Part shown: positions 1 to 9,066 of the stretch, in pieces
Layout: each line of letters opens with the position of its first letter
How positions within the stretch are numbered: position 1 is the first letter of the stretch
Origin: Bartonella sp. JB63
GTDB lineage: Bacteria > Pseudomonadota > Alphaproteobacteria > Rhizobiales > Rhizobiaceae
DNA length: 64,000 nucleotides
NCBI RefSeq assembly: GCF_002022665.1
Contig: NZ_CP019788.1
Span: forward strand, 248,001-312,000
Reading direction: 5' to 3'
Translations under genes and position numbers: made by a program
Notes under the pieces: generated by a model
What the model saw: only the letters and a program-made list of their open reading frames with translations
What the model was told of the DNA's origin: nothing
Databases searched by the model: none

Positions 1-484
1 GCAATACTGAGGTAATAGCAAATAAGCGCGTTATAACACGTTCGACATTACCATCAACAACAGCTACGGGATAACCAAAGGCAATAGCAGCAATAGCTGC
101 TGCGGTATAGTCTCCAATACCGGGTAAAGTCCGTAATATTTTTACTGACTGTGGAAATTTCCCTCCATGGTTTTTAACAAGCTGAGTAGCGCAATTTTTA
201 AGATTACGTGCACGTGAATAGTAACCAAGACCAGCCCATGCTTTCATGATATCCTCTTGTGATGCTCGCGATAAAGAGAAAAGATCAGGCCAAAGCTTTA
301 AAAATTTTTTAAAGTAAGGTTTAACAGTTTTAACTGTTGTTTGTTGAAGCATGACTTCTGATAACCAAATTTGGTAAGGATCAGGATAAATGCCTGTTAT
401 TTGTTTTTGAGGGGACATACGCCACGGTAAATGACGATAATTTTTATCATACCAAGAAAGAAGAAGCGAAGAAATTTCGTACAT
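1..484 (-). CDS. mutY: A/G-specific adenine DNA glycosylase MutY (partial, C-terminus outside window)
   Basis: MutY removes adenine mispaired with 8-oxoguanine or guanine in base-excision repair. I translated the minus strand from the ATG at 484 and the frame stays open to the window edge, giving the first 161 residues. Visible family features are the LSEVMLQQT motif with the presumed catalytic Glu43, the helix-hairpin-helix LPGIGDYTAAAI, and VVDGNVERV with catalytic Asp144. The 4Fe-4S cysteines and the NUDIX-like C-terminal domain would lie to the left of base 1. It is divergent from the DUF721 gene, with about 200 bp between the two starts. The identification is firm; only completeness is unknown. 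Confidence 0.93.
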   Translation of the reverse strand, partial: MYEISSLLLSWYDKNYRHLPWRMSPQKQITGIYPDPYQIWLSEVMLQQTTVKTVKPYFKKFLKLWPDLFSLSRASQEDIMKAWAGLGYYSRARNLKNCATQLVKNHGGKFPQSVKILRTLPGIGDYTAAAIAAIAFGYPVAVVDGNVERVITRLFAITSVL

Positions 485-691
485 CGTTGTTTTTAATCAT
501 AAAAAAATCTAAAATACAAACAGAGCGTATATTTTACATTCATAATTCGTTAATTGATTATAGAAACTTTAGTTAAGTAAATGCGGTTTCTTTATTTGTA
601 TTTATTATTAAGTTTTTAAAATAGTAGTTTTTAATATCGAAAAGAAAACAGTTATGATTTAGTCAATGATTTGATGATGGTTTGGGATGGA

Positions 692-1186
692 ATGAGCAAA
701 AAATTACAAAAGTGCCATTTTTATTCTATTTCTGAAATGGTATTCGAAGTACTTGATCCAATTTTACGCAAAAAAACAGGACTTAATATAGCACTTATAA
801 AACATTGGTCACAGATTGTAGGACAAGATATTGGCGAACATACAATGCCAATTAAAATTATTTGGAAGTGTCGAGTAGATCAAAGTGAAATATTTCATCC
901 TGCGACACTTGTGGTTGCGTGTAAAGGGTTTGCTGCGTTAAAATTAATGCATGAAACAGATGAATTGATTCAGAGAATTAATGGTTTTTTTGGGTATATC
1001 GCTATTGACCGAATCAAAATTGAGCAAAAACAGATATCGGTTTTCACTGATCGTCCAGAAATCAAACTGTTTCCAGATGAAAAAAAGAGACAGCATTTGG
1101 AAAAAATGCTTGAAGGAATTGAAGATGAAAACTTATACCAATCGCTTTACAAACTTGGATATTGCATTTTTGTGGAAAAAAAATAA
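692..1186 (+). CDS. DUF721 (DciA-like) domain protein
   Basis: A 164-residue soluble protein with the DUF721 pattern: an N-terminal helix region (SEMVFEVLDPIL), then KHWSQIVGQDIGEHTMPIKI and a hydrophobic strand segment around TLVVACKGFAALKL. Members include DciA, which helps load the replicative helicase in many bacteria, but rhizobial DUF721 proteins are diverse and I do not claim that role here. I chose the ATG at 692, preceded by a GGGATGG stretch; an upstream TTG at 671 is also in frame. It lies between mutY and a dsbA-like gene, the usual setting for this family member in Rhizobiales. Confidence 0.75.
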   Translation: MSKKLQKCHFYSISEMVFEVLDPILRKKTGLNIALIKHWSQIVGQDIGEHTMPIKIIWKCRVDQSEIFHPATLVVACKGFAALKLMHETDELIQRINGFFGYIAIDRIKIEQKQISVFTDRPEIKLFPDEKKRQHLEKMLEGIEDENLYQSLYKLGYCIFVEKK

Positions 1187-1275
1187 TAAGTGGAAGAAGA
1201 TATTTTATATTTCTTGCGCTTGATGAAGAGGTATTAAATTTTTATTTTTTAAAGTAGAACAGAAAAGTGTTATTT

Positions 1276-1926
1276 ATGATTAATTATCATTTCATCGTAT
1301 CTTTTGTAGTAATTTTTATTTGGGGTATAACTGCGCACGCTCATGCAACGACAACTTTAGTAAGTAAAGCTGAGCCAGTAGCAACCGTTGATATGTCTGA
1401 ACTCCTTAAATCAGGTAAAGTTAAGGATAGAGTTGAAGGTCAAGAAAATGCACCAGTAACCATTATTGAATATGCTTCACTTACATGCACTTTTTGTGCT
1501 GATTTTTACAATGTTATACTTCCTCAACTCCGTAAAAAGTATATAAAAACAGGTAAAGTGAAACTTATTTTTCGCGATTTTGCTTACGATCCTCGAGCAA
1601 CAGCTGGTTTTATGTTAGCAAGATGTGCTCCAGAAGATCGTTATTTTCCTTTGATAGAAGTTTTGTTTCAAAAACAATACGAGTGGGCTAGGGCACAAGA
1701 TGCTTTAGAACCATTGAAAAAAATTGCCTTTATGGCAGGCTTTACGGATGAAAGTTTTAGTGCTTGCCTGAAAAATCAATCCGTTTTGGACGAAGTAAAT
1801 GCATCTTTTGAACGTGGAAAAGAACTTGGAGTTACAGCAACACCAACCTTTTTTATTAATGGTAAAAAGTATGAAGGTGCAATGTCGATGGAAGCTTTAT
1901 TTTCAGCAATTGATAGTTTTCTTTAA
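1276..1926 (+). CDS. Secreted DsbA-family thiol:disulfide oxidoreductase
   Basis: A 216-residue thioredoxin-fold protein with an N-terminal signal peptide (hydrophobic stretch ending near HAHA, about residue 24). The active-site motif CTFC is at residues 71-74, within EYASLTCTFC, and the cis-proline loop GVTATPTFFING is near the C-terminus. The layout fits the DsbA/BdbD group that acts in the periplasm on disulfides. Two additional cysteines (LARCAPED and FSACLKN) could form a structural pair. I used the ATG at 1276; a GTG at 1267 is in frame. The next gene is ppdK, only about 190 bp downstream, with no smc gene between them. Confidence 0.88.
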   Translation: MINYHFIVSFVVIFIWGITAHAHATTTLVSKAEPVATVDMSELLKSGKVKDRVEGQENAPVTIIEYASLTCTFCADFYNVILPQLRKKYIKTGKVKLIFRDFAYDPRATAGFMLARCAPEDRYFPLIEVLFQKQYEWARAQDALEPLKKIAFMAGFTDESFSACLKNQSVLDEVNASFERGKELGVTATPTFFINGKKYEGAMSMEALFSAIDSFL

Positions 1927-2115
1927 CAAGATAAATTTTCCTTCGAAAGTGAGAACTAGTAGTTATGTTGATCTTCTTGTTGGAGAGACATGCTTCCATA
2001 CCTTAAATAAGGCAGTATTTTATTTGGTTTTACTAATTTTTGAAACGAGATATTTTTTCATGATTAGCTTGGTTGAATAATGTTTTTATGCTTACTAATT
2101 GAGCGGATTTGTGCG

Positions 2116-4788
2116 ATGACAAAATGGGTTTATAGTTTTGGTAATGGTCAGGCAGAGGGAAGTGCGAGTGAACGTAATCTTCTTGGTGGTAAGGGAGCTA
2201 ATTTGGCAGAAATGAGCAATCTTGGCCTACCTGTCCCTCCTGGATTTACTCTTACAACAGAAGTTTGTAACTTTTATTATGCTCATGATGGTACATATCC
2301 AGAAGATTTGCAGGAAGCTGTTAGACAGGCACTCCAACGTGTTGGAGAACAGACACAACAGGAATTTACTCATAAACAAAGGCCGCTTTTGCTCTCCGTT
2401 CGTTCAGGAGCTCGGTCTTCTATGCCAGGAATGATGGACACAGTTCTTAATCTTGGTATGAATGATGAGACCGTAAAAGCAATTGCTATACAAGCCAATA
2501 ATGAGTGCTTTGCTTATGACAGTTATCGTCGTTTTATCCAAATGTATTCCAATGTTGTTTTGGGAATGGAACATTCGTATTTTGAGGAAATCCTTGATGA
2601 AGTAAAAGCATGCAATGGTTACGATGTTGATACAGAAATGACAGCAGCTGATTGGAAAAATGTTATTGTTCTTTATAAGGCATGTATTGAAGAAAAATTG
2701 GGAGAATCTTTTCCACAAGATCCTGAAAAGCAATTATGGGGGGCAATTGGAGCAGTTTTTTCAAGTTGGATGACAGCGCGTGCAATTACTTATCGTCGTT
2801 TACATAATATTCCTGAAAGTTGGGGAACAGCGGTTAATGTGCAAGCTATGGTGTTCGGTAATATGGGTGAAGATTCAGCAACAGGTGTTGCTTTTACACG
2901 TAATCCATCGACAGGAAAAAAAGAGCTCTACGGCGAATTTTTAGTTAATGCACAGGGTGAAGATGTTGTAGCGGGTATTCGTACACCTCAGAATATCACA
3001 GAAGTTGCGCGCATCGCTGCTGGTTCAAATAAGCCATCATTAGAAAAAATTATGCCAGAAGCTTTTTCAAAATTGTGTCAGATTGCGCGTAAGCTTGAAC
3101 AACATTATCGAGATATGCAGGATCTAGAGTTTACAATTGAAAAGGGTAAATTGTGGATGTTGCAGACTCGTTCAGGAAAGCGAACAGCTCGTGCAGCTTT
3201 AAAGATGGCGGTCGAGATGGTTGAGGAGGGATTAATAAGTCGTGAAGAAGCGGTAATGCGGATTGAACCAAAATCGCTTGATCAACTTTTGCATCCCATG
3301 CTTGATCCCAAAGCAAAGCGATGTGTTATAGCGCGTGGTTTACCTGCTTCTCCAGGAGCTGCAACTGGTGAGATTGTTTTTACCTCTGAAGAAGCAGAAA
3401 GAGCTTCAATAGAAGGACGGAAAGTTATTTTAGTGCGTGTAGAAACAAGTCCAGAAGACCTTCACGGTATGCATGCTGCAGAAGGAATTTTAACGACACG
3501 TGGTGGGATGACAAGTCATGCTGCTGTTGTAGCTCGTGGTATGGGGAAGCCTTGTGTTTCTGGTGCAAGCAGTTTGCGGATTGATTATAAGACAAACAAA
3601 ATGATTGCTTCGGGTCAGATCTTTCGAAAAGGCGATATAATTACACTAGATGGTGGAGTAGGGGAAGTTTTTAAGGGAAAAGTTGCAATGTTGCAACCTG
3701 AACTTTGTGGAGATTTTGCTCAATTGATGGAATGGGCAGATGGAATGCGGCGCATGAAAATTCGTGCTAATGCTGAAACGGTGATTGATGCCCAAATGGG
3801 ACGTTCCTTTGGGGCTGAAGGTATTGGTCTTTGTCGTACTGAGCATATGTTCTTTACTGGCGAACGTATTGTTGCTATGCGTGAAATGATTTTAAGTAAT
3901 GATGAAGAGGGACGTCGCAAGGCACTAAATAAGCTTTTGCCAATGCAGCGGTCAGATTTTACTGAATTATTTGAAATTATGTCCGGTTTACCTGTGACTA
4001 TCCGTTTTTTAGATCCCCCTTTACATGAGTTTTTGCCAAAAACAGATTCAGAAATTCTTGATGTTGCAATGGCTATGGGAATTTCTTCTGAATTACTTGT
4101 AGAACGTGTGCAGCAATTGCATGAATTTAATCCTATGCTTGGATTACGGGGATGCCGTTTAATCATTACTTATCCTGAAATTGCTGAAATGCAAGCGCGA
4201 GCAATTTTTGAAGCGGTGGTAGAATCCGCTAAAAAAACGGGATCTCCCGTTATACCTGAGATTATGGTACCACTTGTTGCTCTTAAATCTGAATTGGATT
4301 TTGTTAAAGCTCGTATTGATTATGTTGCTGATGAAGTGATGAAGGAAAAGAAGGTCAATATTCAATACATAGTTGGAACAATGATTGAGTTGCCAAGAGC
4401 TGCTCTTCGGGCAGATGAAATTGCCGAAACCGCGGAATTTTTTTCTTTTGGAACAAATGATTTGACCCAAACTACTTTTGGTATTTCACGTGATGATGCA
4501 GCGCCATTTTTGACAACCTATTTGCAAAAAGGGCTCTTGGAGAAAGATCCTTTTATATCGATTGATCGCAATGGGGTAGGAGAACTTATCACTATTGCTG
4601 CACAACGTGGACGTTCTCAGCGTGCAAAAATTAAGCTGGGCATTTGTGGTGAACATGGAGGTGATCCTTATTCTATCGCTTTATGTGAAGAAAATGATCT
4701 AGATTATATTTCGTGTTCGCCTTTCCAGATACCGATTGCACGTTTAGCAGCAGCACAATCAGCAATTGCACAAAAAGCTTTTGATTGA
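2116..4788 (+). CDS. ppdK: Pyruvate, phosphate dikinase
   Basis: Interconverts pyruvate, ATP and phosphate with phosphoenolpyruvate, AMP and pyrophosphate. With the ATG at 2116 (MTKWVYSFG) the protein has 890 residues, the normal size for bacterial PPDK; the frame continues upstream to 2080 but that extension is not conserved-looking. Domains run in the expected order: N-terminal ATP-grasp (GGKGANLAEM; SVRSGARSSMPGMMDT), the swivelling phosphohistidine domain with GGMTSHAAVVARG (His468), and the C-terminal TIM-barrel PEP-binding domain with FGTNDLTQTTFG and the catalytic-Cys motif GICGEHGGDP. No truncation or frameshift is seen. Confidence 0.97.
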   Translation: MTKWVYSFGNGQAEGSASERNLLGGKGANLAEMSNLGLPVPPGFTLTTEVCNFYYAHDGTYPEDLQEAVRQALQRVGEQTQQEFTHKQRPLLLSVRSGARSSMPGMMDTVLNLGMNDETVKAIAIQANNECFAYDSYRRFIQMYSNVVLGMEHSYFEEILDEVKACNGYDVDTEMTAADWKNVIVLYKACIEEKLGESFPQDPEKQLWGAIGAVFSSWMTARAITYRRLHNIPESWGTAVNVQAMVFGNMGEDSATGVAFTRNPSTGKKELYGEFLVNAQGEDVVAGIRTPQNITEVARIAAGSNKPSLEKIMPEAFSKLCQIARKLEQHYRDMQDLEFTIEKGKLWMLQTRSGKRTARAALKMAVEMVEEGLISREEAVMRIEPKSLDQLLHPMLDPKAKRCVIARGLPASPGAATGEIVFTSEEAERASIEGRKVILVRVETSPEDLHGMHAAEGILTTRGGMTSHAAVVARGMGKPCVSGASSLRIDYKTNKMIASGQIFRKGDIITLDGGVGEVFKGKVAMLQPELCGDFAQLMEWADGMRRMKIRANAETVIDAQMGRSFGAEGIGLCRTEHMFFTGERIVAMREMILSNDEEGRRKALNKLLPMQRSDFTELFEIMSGLPVTIRFLDPPLHEFLPKTDSEILDVAMAMGISSELLVERVQQLHEFNPMLGLRGCRLIITYPEIAEMQARAIFEAVVESAKKTGSPVIPEIMVPLVALKSELDFVKARIDYVADEVMKEKKVNIQYIVGTMIELPRAALRADEIAETAEFFSFGTNDLTQTTFGISRDDAAPFLTTYLQKGLLEKDPFISIDRNGVGELITIAAQRGRSQRAKIKLGICGEHGGDPYSIALCEENDLDYISCSPFQIPIARLAAAQSAIAQKAFD

Positions 4789-5307
4789 GGTAACACAATC
4801 TATCATATAGAGTGAAGTTGATATCTCTGTTGTATAAAGTTGTTTTTATTGAGTCTTTTTTGATTTTGCATGCTTTATCGATGTTTTCGGTATTATCTTT
4901 CTGAATTTAAAGTAGTGAGTTAATTCTAAGAGTTAACAGATTTTTTTATAAATGATTAATAAAGAATTATAAACTGCACTATTAAAAATCTACTTGAGGC
5001 TATTTATTATACAAAAATTAAAAAATTGACCAGAAAAATTTTATTCTAGTTTTTATTGAATTAATAAACTTTTTTCTCTTAAGATAGATACAAAATTGTT
5101 CAAATTATTAGTTTTATTGTTATTAGGTACATATTCATTTAAAATGAAAAACATAAAAAAGCTTTTCGATTAATTGTTGCAATCATATTTGAGTAGTATG
5201 CGATTATACAATCAAGTAAAAGTTATCAAAAAAATTTAACGAAAATTAGAAATAGACTTAAAAGAATCAAAATCCGACCTTTTGAATATAAAACTATTAG
5301 AAAAGCC
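4789..5307. other. Long AT-rich spacer, no gene seen
   Basis: About 520 bp between ppdK and tRNA-Gln. I read all frames and found only short stop-rich frames, no convincing ribosome binding site, no stable GC-containing hairpin directly after ppdK, and no RNA gene. Confidence 0.6.
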
Positions 5308-5382
5308 TGGCTGGGGTACCTGGATTCGAACCAGGGAATGCCGGTACCAAAAACCGGTGCCTTACCGCTTGGCTATACCCCA
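5308..5382 (-). tRNA. tRNA-Gln (anticodon TTG)
   Basis: Read on the minus strand, the gene starts TGGGGTATAGCCAAGCGGTA and ends with a matching TACCCCA acceptor strand, a G discriminator and an encoded CCA. The anticodon stem is CCGGT/ACCGG around the loop TTTTGGT, giving anticodon TTG (glutamine, CAA). The T-arm has CTGGTTCGAATCCAG. All four stems pair. Confidence 0.97.
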
Positions 5383-5888
5383 AAAGACAATATAGTTCTA
5401 ATATCGGCGCCTTATACCGATTTTTACAACTGTACGCAATACGTGAAAACAGAAGTGTTCATTTTTTCTTCTTATAAAAGCTTATCTCTATATTTCATCA
5501 TAGGAATACATCACTAACTTAAAAAATTATACTAAAATTAATCTGTTATATATTCAACGTGTTTATCAAATATCTCGTTCTCTCTACAGTATTGCAATTA
5601 CTCTAGCATTTAAATATCTATCATTTAGTAGTGTAAGATTCATAAATATTTACACCTAATAAGCGTATATAAACCAAAATAATTGTTATTTCTTTAATTA
5701 TATTTTATTCAGAAGTTGAAATATCACCAAAATCTATAAAACAAATATTTTAGCACATATGATTACAGGAATTATTCAATAATTTAAAATTGCAGAAAAT
5801 AGCCAAATGATCTATCTTTTTTTATATTGAAGTAGAATAATAAAACTAATTATTTACTGTTCAAATAAAACCATATCTTATTTTCTAC
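5383..5888. other. AT-rich spacer, no gene seen
   Basis: About 500 bp between tRNA-Gln and the end of the DUF1499 gene. It must hold the tRNA promoter, but I could not assign boxes with confidence. No frame looks coding on either strand. Confidence 0.5.
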
Positions 5889-6671
5889 TCACTCGCTTGA
5901 AGAAAAAGGAATCGAAGCTAATTCTGTATCAAGTGCATTCATAAAAGCGATAATAAAAGCAGCATTTGTACCAAAATCTCTTGGCAAATAACGTGAAGTA
6001 GCGCGCATATCAACAAAAGTTGTATCCCCCTCATCTGTTAAGCGAATGACAATATCGGAAACAAAACCCAGGCAAACTGTTTTTGCTATTGTTTCAATAT
6101 AAAATTCATTATCTTCACTTTTAATACTTTGTTGAGCAAGTACAGGCCAACCATAAGCTGCTAAAACATTAAAAATTGATTTACGGATATGATCAAATGA
6201 GCCATCATAACGACGTCCTGACATTTCCGGCCATTTTGATATTTGCACTGCTGCTTGTTTGATCAAATCATTTTTAAGAGGTAAAGAATCGCTAGGACGT
6301 AGAGTACGAAAAAAAACTGGTGGTTTCTGCGTATCAGTAGAAACGTCATAAATAGCCGGTAAGGCAAACCACCATCTAATGGATAGTATCAGTGGTGTGG
6401 CAGTTATTAACGAATAAATAGTACCTTTAAGTGCTTTCATTCCACCTCGAGTATTGTATGTCCATAAATTGTAAAACGCTTTGATAGCAAGAAAAAGGGA
6501 TAGAAAAATACAGCAAGTAGAAAGAATTACCAAAACAATAAAGTCGCTTACATGAATCATAGAATAGCGTTGTAAAAGTGTTGAGAATAATAAAATAAGA
6601 AATGCCAATCCACTAAAACGGGGAGACCATACTGCTGTCCTTGAGGTAAAGCAAACATATTCCTTTTTCAT
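5889..6671 (-). CDS. DUF1499 domain membrane protein
   Basis: A 260-residue protein with three hydrophobic segments in its first half (around residues 18-35, 43-65 and 80-100), followed by a soluble C-terminal DUF1499 region. That region shows the family features RYDGSFDHIRKSIFNVLAAYG, a DIVIRLTDEGDTTFVDMRA strand pair and SRYLPRDFGTNAAFIIAFM. The function of the family is not established. I chose the ATG at 6671 (MKKEYV); a GTG at 6692 is in frame, and the GTGGGGGA upstream may be the ribosome binding site. It is divergent from the Omp25-like gene. Confidence 0.8.
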   Translation of the reverse strand: MKKEYVCFTSRTAVWSPRFSGLAFLILLFSTLLQRYSMIHVSDFIVLVILSTCCIFLSLFLAIKAFYNLWTYNTRGGMKALKGTIYSLITATPLILSIRWWFALPAIYDVSTDTQKPPVFFRTLRPSDSLPLKNDLIKQAAVQISKWPEMSGRRYDGSFDHIRKSIFNVLAAYGWPVLAQQSIKSEDNEFYIETIAKTVCLGFVSDIVIRLTDEGDTTFVDMRATSRYLPRDFGTNAAFIIAFMNALDTELASIPFSSSE

Positions 6672-7068
6672 AAAACGTTTTTTCCCCCACAAAGACTCTA
6701 AACAAAACTTCTTCAGATTTTATGTCTAATAATATTTTCTCAATAATATAAGAAATAAATCACTTATTTTTGAAATCAAGAGCACTTTAAGTGATATAAA
6801 CTCTCAATATCTAAATGGATAATTATTAGTTTTTTCTTTTTCCGAATACAGTCATCTTCTTGATTCGTGAATTATCAGATAAATGAATAATAAAATTCTA
6901 TAAAAAAGATCAACGACAGTACTTTGAGCTTAATAGGATGTTGATTTTCGATAGAACTATTTAAAGAAAAAATATTATTTATTGTGGTGATGTTATTTTT
7001 ATTATGGATTTATAATAATAATAATAATAATAACACTCTGTGTTTTATTTAAATTAGAGGCATTGTTA
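6672..7068. promoter_or_regulatory. Divergent intergenic region between the DUF1499 gene and the Omp25-like gene
   Basis: About 400 bp, very AT-rich. A perfect TATAAT lies at 7011-7016 and runs straight into the (TAA)7 tract, so it is a candidate -10 box for the rightward gene. The best spaced -35 (TGATGT at 6988-6993, 17 bp away) is poor. An AGAGG ribosome binding site at 7056-7060 precedes the ATG at 7069. In Bartonella, hbp promoters are reported to carry Irr-linked elements; I could not identify such a box here by eye. Confidence 0.4.
7013..7033 (+). repeat. Trinucleotide tract (TAA)7 in the leader of the Omp25-like gene
   Basis: Seven exact TAA copies directly downstream of (and overlapping) a TATAAT box and about 36 bp before the start codon at 7069. 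Such tracts can change length by slipped-strand mispairing and alter promoter or leader spacing. That this happens here is only inference. Confidence 0.85.
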
Positions 7069-8505
7069 ATGATTAAAAAATGTTTGGTTACAGTATCTAT
7101 TTTTTCGTTCATTTTAGTTTCTAAAGTTCAAGGAGAAAATATTATAACTCATCAAGATTCGAGATCAATTGTTGCACCTATTTATTCTTGGAAAGGTTTT
7201 TATCTTGGTGGACAGATTGGAGGCTTTTCTGGTCTAACTACTTTCAATTATCATAAAGATAATACTGAGAAATGGAATTCAATTGATGAAGATTTATTAT
7301 CTGAGCTTTCTGGATTCACGGGTGGTTTTTACGCGGGATCTAATTTTGATTTCGGTAATGGTTTTATTGTAGGTGTTGATACAGATATTGTTTTTTCTAA
7401 TAAAAAGGATACAAAAGTTTTTATTAAGAAAAAATTTAAAGATTTAGTACAGCCAACAGGACCAAAAGATTTGCGCGGTACAAAACCTTCATCTCCACCT
7501 CCATATAAAGAGATGTTAGTTGTTACACCATCGGGTGAAGAAATAATAAGTAGAAGTGGGCAAGATAAAAATCTTCAGAAATCTACTGATTCTTCACCTT
7601 CAACCAAAATGCAAGCATCTCAAAAAAAAGAAAAAAGTGTTTACATTAGTGAAATGGTATTTTCGATCTCTCCCTCACCGTACAGAGAACTAGCCTCCTA
7701 TAGGAATTCAGTATCGGTCCCCTCTCAGTCTACAAGACAGAAACCAGAAGAGGAAAATAAAGAATTAATTGTGTCAAAATCTAACGATGGAAATAACGAG
7801 CTGGTAATAGAGGTGCAGCAACCTTCTGTCCCAGTTGCAATGGTTACAGTAACAACACAAACAATGCCTGTCGTACAATCTTCTGCTAGAACGAAAAGGT
7901 CTACAGATGTAACAAATAAGCAGCTAGTAATTGAGACCCCCACTATGGTCCCGAACAGCAAAAGTGTAACTGTTACGAAAAGCGAAAAAGTAATTCCTCC
8001 ATTACCCCAAAGAAGCAGTACCCACTCTTTATCCTTATCGTCTCCTGCAGTGAGAGGGCCTAGTATGCCTCAGAATGTTCCGATGAATGCTGCGAAAGGT
8101 GAAGGTTCAGCAAGACCAATGTCAAGAAAGCATGATCTTGTTGAAACATATACTCATACTTTACAACAGCAATGGAGTGGTGCTACGCGGATACGTTTGG
8201 GTTTGGCAGCTGGTCGTTTTATGCCTTATATTGCTGGTGGTATTTCTTATACAAAGGTTCAGGGTACTTTTTCGAAGTTAATTAAGGAAATAGGTAAGAA
8301 AAATATTTCTTCGGATTTATTCGATAGTGTAGAGACAATGATTGGTTATACTCTTGGTGGTGGTTTTGATTTTGCAATGACTGATCGTGTTCTAATACGC
8401 TCAGAGTATCGTTACTCGGATTTTGGTGGAAAGAAATTCAAAAAAATAAACTCAAAATACTATAAGACTAATGATGTTCGTATCGGTTTAGCATATAAGT
8501 TTTAA
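7069..8505 (+). CDS. Omp25/Omp31-family outer-membrane protein (hemin-binding-protein-like) with large insertion
   Basis: A 478-residue protein with a signal peptide (cleavage likely near VQGEN), then the N-terminal half of an eight-stranded Omp25/Omp31 barrel: WKGFYLGGQIGGFSG, GFTGGFYAGSNFDFGNGF and VGVDTDIVFS. The second half resumes near residue 360 with WSGATRIRLGLAAGRFMPYI, ggG-type strands and a terminal RIGLAYKF ending in Phe, as outer-membrane assembly requires. Between them, about residues 120-355 form a Pro/Ser/Thr/Val-rich low-complexity segment placed where a surface loop should be. Bartonella hemin-binding proteins (Hbp) belong to this family, so heme binding is plausible but not shown. 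ATG 7069 has an AGAGG site. Confidence 0.8.
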   Translation: MIKKCLVTVSIFSFILVSKVQGENIITHQDSRSIVAPIYSWKGFYLGGQIGGFSGLTTFNYHKDNTEKWNSIDEDLLSELSGFTGGFYAGSNFDFGNGFIVGVDTDIVFSNKKDTKVFIKKKFKDLVQPTGPKDLRGTKPSSPPPYKEMLVVTPSGEEIISRSGQDKNLQKSTDSSPSTKMQASQKKEKSVYISEMVFSISPSPYRELASYRNSVSVPSQSTRQKPEEENKELIVSKSNDGNNELVIEVQQPSVPVAMVTVTTQTMPVVQSSARTKRSTDVTNKQLVIETPTMVPNSKSVTVTKSEKVIPPLPQRSSTHSLSLSSPAVRGPSMPQNVPMNAAKGEGSARPMSRKHDLVETYTHTLQQQWSGATRIRLGLAAGRFMPYIAGGISYTKVQGTFSKLIKEIGKKNISSDLFDSVETMIGYTLGGGFDFAMTDRVLIRSEYRYSDFGGKKFKKINSKYYKTNDVRIGLAYKF

Positions 8506-9066
8506 TTTGTTGCAATATAAAATTGCTTAGTAGTTGTACTTTTTTGGATTTTAATTTTTTATCAATTTCTTTCTGAAAAAAAACTTTTTAAAGTAATTGG
8601 GGAGGGGGGAGAGAGCAGTTTTGGATGAATATAAGGATGACTTTTGCAGAGCGAAATCAGATAATTCTGTTATAAGATTATTGTTTGATACTATATTATA
8701 TTTTTAAATTAACTATGTGCAATTATATAAAATTTGCTATTTTAAATTGAGCACTGATATGAGTATTTTAGGTTAATGATGATCTTATAATTTTCGTAAA
8801 TTTAAGAAATGAAATTTTTGTATCCCAGTTATTGTAGAAAGATACAAGAATGATTTTAAAAATATAATTTTTTATTTAAATTCCAACATATTATGAAAAG
8901 TGTATCTATATTTTGATGTATAGAAATATGAGTTTCTTGAATAAGGAAAGAAGATAGAAAATTTGAGAATTTTGTTTTTTGTTTCCTATATTTTTCTTAA
9001 TTTGGTCTATTCCTGCAGTAATTATTTAAAGTATTATCAAGAGGTAAGGGATAAGAATATATTGAT
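8506..9066. other. AT-rich spacer, no gene seen
   Basis: About 560 bp. It contains a G-rich run (GGGGAGGGGGGAGAGAG near 8600) and a short GCAAT/ATTGC hairpin just after the Omp25-like stop codon. A 69-codon open frame at 8963-9172 overlaps the conserved ATPase frame and looks fortuitous. Confidence 0.5.

Noticed and set aside
1799..2080. 93-codon ORF bridging the dsbA-like gene and ppdK, considered as an smc remnant
   Set aside because: Most of it is the shifted frame of the dsbA-like gene, and the tail shows no SMC head-domain or Walker motif.
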